This document shows positions 1 through 5,549 of a stretch of 9,147 nucleotides of DNA, piece by piece. Below the pieces are notes generated by a model, which did no database searches, was not told the DNA's origin, and saw only the letters and a list, made by a program, of their open reading frames with translations. The translations under genes and the position numbers were made by a program. The first letter of the stretch is position 1. Each line of letters starts with the position of its first letter. This stretch comes from Chitinophagaceae bacterium (GTDB taxonomy: Bacteria; Bacteroidota; Bacteroidia; Chitinophagales; Chitinophagaceae), in NCBI GenBank assembly GCA_018061385.1, contig JAGOUF010000052.1:1-9147 (forward strand), given 5' to 3'.

Positions 1-1543
1 GTTCTGCAACTAAGGGATCAAAAGGGGTAACCCATTTACCATCGCTATTTTTGGGTCTGGCAAAACCTGTTTTTTTATCAAATACATTTCGCCAATATAA
101 CCCACGTTTCATGTATTCTCTATATTTACTGGAGTACCCTAATCTTTTAGCAACTTGTGCAATACACCAATCATCAAAAGCATATTCCAAAGTTATGGTA
201 ACACTGCTGCCAGCTTTATCTTGTGGTACAAAACGATAATCTCTGTATAAATTACTTGCACGTATATTTTGATTGGCACTTGCCTTCATTGCTTCAAAAG
301 CTTTGTTGTAATCGAAGCCTGTAATGCCTTTTAAAATTGCATCGGCAATTACAGGAATTGCATGATACCCTGTCATACAATTGGTTTCATTAAATTGCAA
401 ATCCCAAACTGGTAACAACCCATGTTGATCGTAAAATATTAAATATGAATTGATGAATGCTGGAACAAGTTCTGTTTGTGTAAGTGTTAACAATGGATTG
501 GCTGCACGAAATGTATCCCATAAAGAATGAACACTATAAACAGATTTTCCATGTTGTAATTTACCATTGGTGCCTTTGTAATTTCCATATCTATCGCTAA
601 ATCTATTGGGTGCTAAAAACGTGTGATACAATGCTGTATAAAAAATTTGTTTTACAGCCAAGTTATCTGTTCTAATTTGTAATTTTCTCAATTCACGTTC
701 CCAAATATTTTCTGCTTCAATTTTTACTCTATCAAAATCCCAATGTTTAATTTCATTCAAGCTTTCTAAAGCACCTTCAACATCGGCAGTACTTAAGCCA
801 ACTTTCATTAAAATTTTTTCGCCTTTTTTGGTTGAAAATTCTAAGCAAGCTTTTACATCTTTTCCAGTTGTTTGGTTACTATCCAATAATATATCATTGG
901 TAAATAAGCTTAACTTTTTGATTGGTTTATTCAGCTTTACAGCAAAAAATATTTTTTGATTTTGAGCCCAACCTTTGCTAAACCTATATCCAATAAATGT
1001 TGTATCGTTTATTTGTTTAAAACTGGTTTCTGTTGCTTCATCCCAATTAACGGCAAAACCTAAATCAAAACGAATAATCGATTTCTTACTTTCAGGAAAA
1101 GTATACCTATGAAAACCGCAACGAATGGTTGTTGTTAGTTCTGCCCAAATATCAAAATTTTTTAATTGTACTGCATAATAACCTGGCTTTGCCGATTCTT
1201 GTTTATGAGAAAATTTACTTATAATTTTAGCTGAACTTGCACTTACGTCTACCATTGGCATTACAGAAATATCACATAAATCGCCAATTCCTGTTCCACT
1301 TAAATGTGTATGACTAAAACCTTGAATAATACTATCGCTGTAATGATAACCACTTGTCCAATCCCAGCCATTTCTACCATTATCTGGACTTAATTGTACC
1401 ATACCAAATGGCATTGTTGCTCCAGGATAAGTATGACCATGACCTCCAGTACCAATGAATGGATTTACAAAATCAACCAATCGTTGTTGTGCAAAACTAG
1501 CAATGGTTAAAAGCAATGTTGTTACCAACATTATTTTTCGCAT
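1..1543 (-). CDS. GH92 family alpha-mannosidase, secreted; 3' part lies outside the window
   Basis: Reading leftward from an ATG at 1543-1541, one frame stays open for 514 codons to the window edge, so the C-terminus is missing; complete GH92 enzymes are usually about 750 residues. Residues 1-18 are a type I signal peptide (basic MRK, hydrophobic core, cleavage after SFA before QQ), so export to the periplasm or beyond is expected. The N-terminal beta-sandwich carries the GH92 signature VNPFIGTGGHGHTYPGA (residues 26-42) and GFSHTHLSGTG (75-85). The (alpha/alpha) domain shows HSLWDTFRAANP (339-350), NETNCMTGYHAIPVIADA (385-402) and TLEYAFDDWC (451-460). The Glu in TLEYA is the probable general acid by family analogy; the catalytic-base motif expected further downstream is cut off. 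The family removes alpha-linked mannose, often alpha-1,2, from glycans in a Ca2+-dependent, inverting reaction. Linkage cannot be told here. It follows ssb on the same strand but a terminator lies between, so it is probably transcribed separately. Confidence 0.93.
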   Translation of the reverse strand, partial: MRKIMLVTTLLLTIASFAQQRLVDFVNPFIGTGGHGHTYPGATMPFGMVQLSPDNGRNGWDWTSGYHYSDSIIQGFSHTHLSGTGIGDLCDISVMPMVDVSASSAKIISKFSHKQESAKPGYYAVQLKNFDIWAELTTTIRCGFHRYTFPESKKSIIRFDLGFAVNWDEATETSFKQINDTTFIGYRFSKGWAQNQKIFFAVKLNKPIKKLSLFTNDILLDSNQTTGKDVKACLEFSTKKGEKILMKVGLSTADVEGALESLNEIKHWDFDRVKIEAENIWERELRKLQIRTDNLAVKQIFYTALYHTFLAPNRFSDRYGNYKGTNGKLQHGKSVYSVHSLWDTFRAANPLLTLTQTELVPAFINSYLIFYDQHGLLPVWDLQFNETNCMTGYHAIPVIADAILKGITGFDYNKAFEAMKASANQNIRASNLYRDYRFVPQDKAGSSVTITLEYAFDDWCIAQVAKRLGYSSKYREYMKRGLYWRNVFDKKTGFARPKNSDGKWVTPFDPLVAE

Positions 1544-1575
1544 ATTAAAAAATTTAAGTGCTGAAAATAAGACAT

Positions 1576-1611
1576 AAAAAAACGGCTGAAATAATTTCTT
1601 ATTCAGCCGTT
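1576..1611 (-). terminator. Rho-independent terminator downstream of ssb
   Basis: A perfect 10-bp stem (AACGGCTGAA at 1581-1590 paired with TTCAGCCGTT at 1602-1611) encloses an 11-nt loop. On the minus strand it is followed by a run of seven T (1582-1576). There is no T-run in the plus direction. It starts 24 nt after the ssb stop codon and should separate ssb from the mannosidase gene. Confidence 0.88.
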
Positions 1612-1634
1612 GTGCAAATTGTTATTTGGATAAT

Positions 1635-2135
1635 TTAAAATGGCAAATCATCTAAAGGTTCTGTAATATCTTGTGCAGCTGGCATTTGTTGTGCTGGCTG
1701 TTGTGCATACTGATTTACGGGTGGTTGATTGTAATTGTTGGGCTGTGGAGTTGATTGATATTGCTGATTGGGTTGATATTGTTGGTTTGAACCACCTTCA
1801 TTTGAACCATTATCGGAATTTTTAGAACCCAATAATTGTATCGTTAAAATTCGTAACGATAATGAAGCCCCCGTTTTTCCATCTTGTGTTGTATAAGACC
1901 TAACATCTGGATTTCCTTCAGCATAAACTTGCGTTCCTTTTTTTAAATATGGTGCAATGGCTGTTTTGTCTGTCCAATAAGCACATTCAACCCAAACTGT
2001 TCTATCTTTTGGATTGCCTTGAGCATCTTTGTACTTTTCGGTGTGAGCAACGCTAAAATTAATTACATTTTTTCCGTTTACGTTGTTTACAATGGCATCT
2101 TTTCCAAGATTGCCAATTACTAAAAGCTTAATCAT
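1635..2135 (-). CDS. ssb: Single-stranded DNA-binding protein
   Basis: A 166-residue SSB that binds and protects ssDNA in replication, recombination and repair, normally as a homotetramer in the cytoplasm. Residues 1-105 form the OB fold, with the recognisable stretches VIGNLGKDA (6-14), NFSVAHTEKYKD (26-37), TVWVECAYW (46-54) and LKKGTQVYAEG (64-74). Residues 106-156 are a low-complexity linker rich in Gln, Asn, Pro and Tyr, including two near-repeats of QQYQ. The end is the acidic tip EPLDDLPF (159-166), the docking peptide for SSB partner proteins. Length and layout are ordinary for Bacteroidota SSB. The ATG at 2135-2133 starts directly at the conserved OB-fold beginning, so the start is secure. 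No clear Shine-Dalgarno sequence is seen. No ribosomal-protein neighbours (rpsF, rpsR) are present, so this is a stand-alone gene with its own terminator. Confidence 0.97.
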   Translation of the reverse strand: MIKLLVIGNLGKDAIVNNVNGKNVINFSVAHTEKYKDAQGNPKDRTVWVECAYWTDKTAIAPYLKKGTQVYAEGNPDVRSYTTQDGKTGASLSLRILTIQLLGSKNSDNGSNEGGSNQQYQPNQQYQSTPQPNNYNQPPVNQYAQQPAQQMPAAQDITEPLDDLPF

Positions 2136-2271
2136 AATTTTTCGTTTTGGTAAATTAGTTTAATAATAAATTATGATGTAAATAAACACAAGGTTCTTAC
2201 ATTTTGCTAAAAATTTTATCCACGTTCAATAAATGTCTCAAAATCAATCTAAATGAATGAATTAAAACTAT

Positions 2272-2302
2272 AAAAAAAGCCCTCTTGTAAAAACAAGAGA
2301 GC
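2272..2302 (-). terminator. Rho-independent terminator after the small lipoprotein and its 3' region
   Basis: On the minus strand GCTCTCTTGT (2302-2293) pairs with ACAAGAGGGC (2288-2279), a 10-bp stem with one G-T wobble and a TTTT loop, followed directly by seven T (2278-2272). It lies about 95 nt after the lipoprotein stop codon and upstream of ssb. It therefore ends the lipoprotein transcript, or a separate small RNA, before ssb. In the plus direction there is no T-run. Confidence 0.85.
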
Positions 2303-2396
2303 CTCTAACGATTGCTTGCCATATGAAATTCTTTAACTGATGTACTGTGCCGGCAAGCTAGCCTCACTATTCGTGTTCACAATCAGTTGCTAATAA
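2303..2396 (-). ncRNA. Candidate structured 3' UTR or small RNA
   Basis: This 94-nt stretch between the lipoprotein stop codon and the terminator has no ORF but is clearly richer in G+C than the other intergenic DNA here (about half G+C over 2340-2390). Two 7-bp complementary pairs can be read: GCTTGCC (2314-2320) with GGCAAGC (2352-2358), and AACTGAT (2335-2341) with ATCAGTT (2382-2388). The pairs cross, so they form either an H-type pseudoknot or alternative folds. The second pair can be extended by TGTG/CACA across a bulge. The terminator polarity implies minus-strand RNA. I do not recognise a known RNA family. It could be a long structured 3' UTR that stabilises a lipoprotein mRNA, a 3'-UTR-derived sRNA, or chance pairing. 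Confidence 0.35.
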
Positions 2397-2594
2397 TTAC
2401 TTCTTTGTAGTATCAGCAGAAGGAGCCATAGTAGTATCCTTCTTAGTTGTATCAACTGGAGCTACAGCAGCGGCAGCAGCAGCAACTGAATCTTTGTAAG
2501 TTTGAGAAGCAGTGTCAGGTCCAGCAGCTGGAGTTTCAGCGTTGTTACAAGCTACAAAACCTACGATTGCTAATAATGCAAATACTTTTTTCAT
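2397..2594 (-). CDS. Small alanine/threonine-rich lipoprotein, function unknown
   Basis: A 65-residue protein with a lipoprotein signal peptide: MKK, hydrophobic segment 4-14 and a lipobox ending in Ala15-Cys16. Cleavage and lipidation at Cys16 would leave a 50-residue mature chain on the inner or outer membrane. The mature part is low complexity, with Ala-38 to Ala-43 in a row and repeated DTTKK-like units (48-53 and 61-65), and looks disordered. It has no cysteine besides the lipidated one and no recognisable domain. Codon choice is richer in GC (GCA/GCT/GCG alanines, ACT, ATC) than its neighbours, partly forced by composition, and may hint at strong expression. It is transcribed divergently from the sigma-factor gene and has its own terminator. 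Small lipoproteins of this style occur in related bacteria without known function. The gene is judged real from signal peptide, lipobox and terminator; the role is unknown. Confidence 0.8.
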   Translation of the reverse strand: MKKVFALLAIVGFVACNNAETPAAGPDTASQTYKDSVAAAAAAVAPVDTTKKDTTMAPSADTTKK

Positions 2595-2742
2595 TTTTTG
2601 AGTTTTAAATTTTTGAGTAATTTCAACTTAATACCTCACCAGTAAAAAAGGTAACCCATCTTTTTAAAAAAAATTTAAAAATTTTTTTTAACGCTTTCGA
2701 GGGTTACTTTTAATACCCTAATTGTATAAATAAAACAAGACT
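2595..2742. promoter_or_regulatory. Divergent promoter region with inverted GTAACCC repeat and long A/T tracts
   Basis: This 148-bp region must hold the promoters of both the lipoprotein gene (leftward) and the sigma-factor gene (rightward). GTAACCC at 2651-2657 is repeated in inverted orientation as GGGTTAC at 2701-2707. Both arms are flanked by A- or T-rich runs, so the arms could also pair as AAAAGTAACCC with GGGTTACcTTTT. Between them lie phased A and T tracts (2661-2690), expected to be curved or easily melted. TTAATACC also occurs twice as a direct repeat (2628-2635 and 2710-2717). I found no convincing Bacteroidota housekeeping promoter (TTTG, about 19 nt, TAnnTTTG) on either strand. 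An operator or alternative-sigma promoter is therefore possible but unproven. Confidence 0.4.
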
Positions 2743-3309
2743 GTGAAATCGGAGTTTACTGAACAAGCATTATTGAAAGGATTGGCAGAAAATGACAGTA
2801 AGGCCATTGAAACCATATATAAAGACAACTTTAATATGGTTCAAAACTACATTTTGAACAACAATGGTACTTACGATGAAGCTAGAGATATTTTTCAAGA
2901 AGCAATGATCGCCTTGTACGAAAAAGCACAAACTGATTCGTTTGTTCTAACCTGTAGAATTAACACTTATGTTTATTCTATATGCAGAAGGTTATGGCTG
3001 AAGCGATTGCAACAACTAGGAAGATATTCTAACCAAGTTGATGGGCTCGAAGAAACTGTTCAGGTAGAAGAAGATCTTGAAATACACGAAAAACGCAATA
3101 CCGATTTTATAATCATGGAAAGAGCGTTAAACAGTTTAGGCGAACCTTGTAGAAGTTTAATTGAAGGATTTTATTTAAAAAAGTTGGATATGCAGGCATT
3201 ATCGAAAGAATTTGGTTACACCAATGCCGATAATGCCAAAACCCAGAAGTACAAATGCTTAATGAGATTGAAAAAATTATTTTTTGCACAATATAATATA
3301 GGAGAGTGA
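2743..3309 (+). CDS. ECF-like sigma-70 family RNA polymerase sigma factor
   Basis: A 188-residue two-domain sigma factor that would direct RNA polymerase to a small set of promoters. Region 2 spans about residues 15-92. It includes the core-binding helix DEARDIFQEAMIALYEKAQ (45-63), then VLTCRINTYVYSICRRLWLKRLQQ-type sequence (68-91) for -10 melting and recognition. An acidic linker (101-118) leads to region 4 (about 122-182), with a helix-turn-helix for the -35 element around DMQALSKEFGYTNADNAKTQ (149-168) and the basic KYKCLMRLKKLF. Size and lack of regions 1 and 3 fit the ECF group. The start is a GTG; the next in-frame ATG is residue 32, inside region 2, so the GTG is preferred. No Shine-Dalgarno sequence is evident. 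The stop codon lies 2 nt before the ATG of the membrane protease gene, so the two are almost certainly cotranscribed. The exact ECF subgroup and regulon are not identifiable from sequence alone. Confidence 0.92.
   Translation: MKSEFTEQALLKGLAENDSKAIETIYKDNFNMVQNYILNNNGTYDEARDIFQEAMIALYEKAQTDSFVLTCRINTYVYSICRRLWLKRLQQLGRYSNQVDGLEETVQVEEDLEIHEKRNTDFIIMERALNSLGEPCRSLIEGFYLKKLDMQALSKEFGYTNADNAKTQKYKCLMRLKKLFFAQYNIGE
3300..3304 (+). promoter_or_regulatory. Ribosome binding site deciding the protease start
   Basis: AGGAG sits inside the last codons of the sigma gene. It is followed by GTG (3306), ATG (3309) and ATG (3312), all in the protease frame. Spacing from GGAG is 7 nt to the ATG at 3312 but only 4 nt to the ATG at 3309 and 1 nt to the GTG, which favours 3312. 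It is one of the few Shine-Dalgarno-like sites in the window and points to translational coupling of the pair. Confidence 0.55.
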
Positions 3310-3311
3310 TG

Positions 3312-4412
3312 ATGGACGATATTTTACTTTTACAAACGATTGAACGTTACTTAGACGGGAAAATGTTGCCTGATGAAAAAGCTTTTTTTGAACAACACCG
3401 CAAAAACGTTCCAGAAATAGACCAAATGGTGGTAGAACATACTATGTTTTTACACCAAATGGAAGATTATTCTGCTAACCATAATTTAAAACACAGCCTA
3501 CACGAAGTACACGATAAATTATTATCATCTGGTGCTATTAATGAAGGTGGCACTATTTCTACCAAAGGTAAAGTTGTTCAAATTTGGAACAAATACCGTA
3601 GGGTAACTGCTATTGCTGCTGTAGTTGGTGGTGCAATTGCTTTAATGATTAGTGGTTTGGTGGCATTTTTTGCTCCTGTTAATAAACAGGCCATTCAAGA
3701 GTTGGGGCAAGAAGTTGAAAAATTGAAGCAAAGCCAACGCTATCAAGGCAATAAAATTCATGAAGTAGAATCCAAAATACCAAAAGATGCAGAAGTAAGA
3801 GGTGGTGGTTCAGGTTTTTTAATTGATGCTAAAGGATATATTATTACCAATGCTCACGTTTTAAAAGGTGCCAGCTTTGCAAATGTTTACAACAATGGCA
3901 AAGAATATAAAACCAAGATTGTTTTTAAAGATGAAGTAAGAGATTTGGCCATTCTTAAAATTGCTGATGAGGACTTCACTCCTTCTAAAACATTGCCTTA
4001 TGGTATTAGTAAAACGCCAGTTGATTTAGGTGAAGAAATATTTACTCTAGGTTATCCAAGAAACGAAATGGTGTACAATATGGGTTATTTAAGTGCAAAA
4101 ACTGGTTACTTAGGTGATACGTTGAGCTGCCAAATACAAATGAGTGCCAATCCTGGTAATAGTGGTGGCCCTGTTTTAAATAAAAATGGAGAAGTAATTG
4201 GCGTATTAAGTACAAGAGAAAAACAATCAGAAGGTGTAACATTTGCAATTACTAGCAAATACATACATAAAATGGTGGATGAATTGAAAAAATCTGATAC
4301 TGCTTATCAAAGAATAAAAGTACAATCTTATTCATCTATAAAAGGAATGAATAGAGTTGAGCAAGTTAAAAAAATGGAAGATTGTATTTTCTTAATTAGA
4401 GCTTACAATTAA
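3312..4412 (+). CDS. Membrane-anchored trypsin-like (S1C/HtrA-type) serine protease with anti-sigma-like cytoplasmic domain
   Basis: A 366-residue protein, numbered from the ATG at 3312. Residues 1-75 have the style of an anti-sigma or FecR N-terminal helical domain (IERYLDGKMLPDEKAFFEQ, then PEID) and no Cys, so it is not a zinc type. A basic stretch KYRR precedes one transmembrane helix at about 99-121. A predicted coiled coil follows (125-157, QELGQEVEKLKQ). The rest is a chymotrypsin-fold protease: GSGFLID (167-173), TNAHV with His181, RDLAIL with Asp211 and GNSGGP with Ser284, a complete triad. No PDZ domain follows; a tail of about 45 residues ends the protein. The orientation puts the N-terminus in the cytoplasm and the protease in the periplasm. 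It is encoded directly after the sigma gene (stop codon to ATG, 2 nt). The inferred role is sequestering that sigma factor while the periplasmic domain senses or executes an envelope signal; the sequence proves only the protease and the anchor. Alternative: a DegS-like protease with an unrelated N-terminus. Confidence 0.88.
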   Translation: MDDILLLQTIERYLDGKMLPDEKAFFEQHRKNVPEIDQMVVEHTMFLHQMEDYSANHNLKHSLHEVHDKLLSSGAINEGGTISTKGKVVQIWNKYRRVTAIAAVVGGAIALMISGLVAFFAPVNKQAIQELGQEVEKLKQSQRYQGNKIHEVESKIPKDAEVRGGGSGFLIDAKGYIITNAHVLKGASFANVYNNGKEYKTKIVFKDEVRDLAILKIADEDFTPSKTLPYGISKTPVDLGEEIFTLGYPRNEMVYNMGYLSAKTGYLGDTLSCQIQMSANPGNSGGPVLNKNGEVIGVLSTREKQSEGVTFAITSKYIHKMVDELKKSDTAYQRIKVQSYSSIKGMNRVEQVKKMEDCIFLIRAYN

Positions 4413-4430
4413 TTTCTATAAGAATTTATA

Positions 4431-4465
4431 AAAAAATCCTGCAACATCATTTGCAGGATTTTTTT
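4431..4465 (+). terminator. Strong hairpin terminator after the sigma/protease pair
   Basis: A perfect 14-bp inverted repeat (AAAAAATCCTGCAA at 4431-4444 with TTGCAGGATTTTTT at 4451-4464) surrounds the 6-nt loop CATCAT. The seven T at 4459-4465 form the plus-strand U-tract. Because the left arm begins with A's, it could also act on the opposite strand, but no minus-strand gene approaches it. It lies 18 nt after the protease stop codon. Confidence 0.92.
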
Positions 4466-4549
4466 GTAGCTAGTATACTTGATTATATCTCATTATATTT
4501 AACACATATATCCAACAATCTACTTAATAAGAAACCTTAGATTTGCCAA

Positions 4550-5548
4550 ATGAAAATTTCGAATGAAACAAAAGTTGGTGCATTAACTTCTATAATTATT
4601 GTACTACTCATACTAGGATTTAACTTTTTAAAAGGAAAGAGTTTATTTAAAACTGGTGAGTTTTTATATGCCGATTTTGATGAAACTAAAGGCATTATGA
4701 TTTCTAATCCAGTTTTTGTAAACGGTTTCCAAGTAGGTTCTGTTTATGAAATTAACAATACAGATTTAACATTAAAAAAAATTAGGGTTGGTATAAAACT
4801 TAAACAAGAATATCAAATTCCAACCAATTCACTTGCTTATATAGATGCCAATCCTTTGGGAACAAATAGTTTGGTTATTCAACTAGGCAATAGCAAAGAT
4901 TTTTTACCCAACAATGCTTCACTAAATACATTTCAAAATCCAGGTTTATTGGGAGAATTAAAAAATACATTAACACCGGTTACAACTCAAATAAATACTA
5001 CTGTTAAAACATTGGATAGCGTTTTAAAAAACATGAATTCTATTTTCGATCTCAACACAAAAAACAATTTACAAACAGTAGTTGCCAATATTAATTTAAT
5101 GACGGCTAAATTATTAGCTAGCTCAACATCGTTACAGCAAATGATGACTGAACAAACAGGCAGCATTGCCAAAAGCATGGATAATGTAAATAGCTTTACC
5201 CAAAATCTATCATCCAATAACGAAAAAATCACAAGTACCATTAACAACCTTGAAAAAACAACACACAATTTATCTGAAGCAGATATTAGTGGTTCTGTAA
5301 CTCAACTAAAAACTTCGATTGAAAAACTAAACGGCATTTTACATAAGTTAGATAGTAAAGAAGGATCGTTAGGGTTGTTAATGAACGATAAAACTTTGTA
5401 CAACAATTTAACCAACACAGTTAGAAGTGCCAATATTTTATTAGACGATTTAAAAACGCATCCAAAACGATATGTAAATATTTCAGTTTTTGGTAAAAAA
5501 GACAAAAGCACTCCTTTAACAGCTCCACTAAACGATTCTATAAAATAA
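4550..5548 (+). CDS. MCE/MlaD family lipid-transport protein
   Basis: A 332-residue protein with one N-terminal transmembrane helix (about 9-27) that anchors it in the inner membrane. A single MCE domain follows at about 36-115 (LYADFDETKGIMISNPVFVNGFQVGSV region, then SLAYIDANPLGTNSLVIQLG). Residues 135-300 are long, Ser/Thr/Asn-rich helical sequence with repeated heptad-like Leu/Ile/Met spacing, as in MCE proteins that build a periplasmic shaft or needle. The tail HPKRYVNISVFGKK (304-317) is typical of Bacteroidota members. By family, MCE proteins form hexameric rings that pass phospholipids or other lipids between the inner and outer membranes, powered by an MlaE/MlaF-type ABC transporter. 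No permease or ATPase gene is in the window, so its partners must lie elsewhere. It is the first gene of a tight cluster; the OstA-like gene begins 1 nt after its stop codon. The direction of lipid flow cannot be judged. Confidence 0.92.
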   Translation: MKISNETKVGALTSIIIVLLILGFNFLKGKSLFKTGEFLYADFDETKGIMISNPVFVNGFQVGSVYEINNTDLTLKKIRVGIKLKQEYQIPTNSLAYIDANPLGTNSLVIQLGNSKDFLPNNASLNTFQNPGLLGELKNTLTPVTTQINTTVKTLDSVLKNMNSIFDLNTKNNLQTVVANINLMTAKLLASSTSLQQMMTEQTGSIAKSMDNVNSFTQNLSSNNEKITSTINNLEKTTHNLSEADISGSVTQLKTSIEKLNGILHKLDSKEGSLGLLMNDKTLYNNLTNTVRSANILLDDLKTHPKRYVNISVFGKKDKSTPLTAPLNDSIK

Positions 5549-5549
5549 T

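Noticed and set aside
51..239. Plus-strand ORF of 62 codons
   Set aside because: It lies wholly opposite the GH92 coding frame, has no recognisable domain, and the GH92 motifs on the other strand are unmistakable.
2303..2396. tmRNA or other known structured RNA, because of the possible pseudoknot
   Set aside because: There is no tRNA-like acceptor end, no CCA and no tag-peptide reading frame, and the region is far too short for tmRNA or RNase P RNA.
4042..4248. Minus-strand ORF of 68 codons inside the protease gene
   Set aside because: It is antisense to the region encoding the GNSGGP active site; its hydrophobic look is a by-product of the AT-rich codons opposite.
4538..4545. TAGATTTG, a perfect match to the Bacteroidota -7 promoter box TAnnTTTG
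   Set aside because: It ends only 4 nt before the MCE ATG, would place the transcription start inside the start codon, and has no TTTG box about 19 nt upstream; probably a chance match in AT-rich DNA.
4413..4549. Possible amidase gene upstream of the MCE gene, as I recall from related genomes
   Set aside because: The 137-nt gap holds only a terminator and AT-rich spacer; no coding remnant can be read.
4987..5511. Two minus-strand ORFs (4987-5268 and 5302-5511) under the MCE gene
   Set aside because: They are shadows of the Ser/Thr/Asn-rich helical region; no start signals, no domain, and a real gene occupies the other strand.
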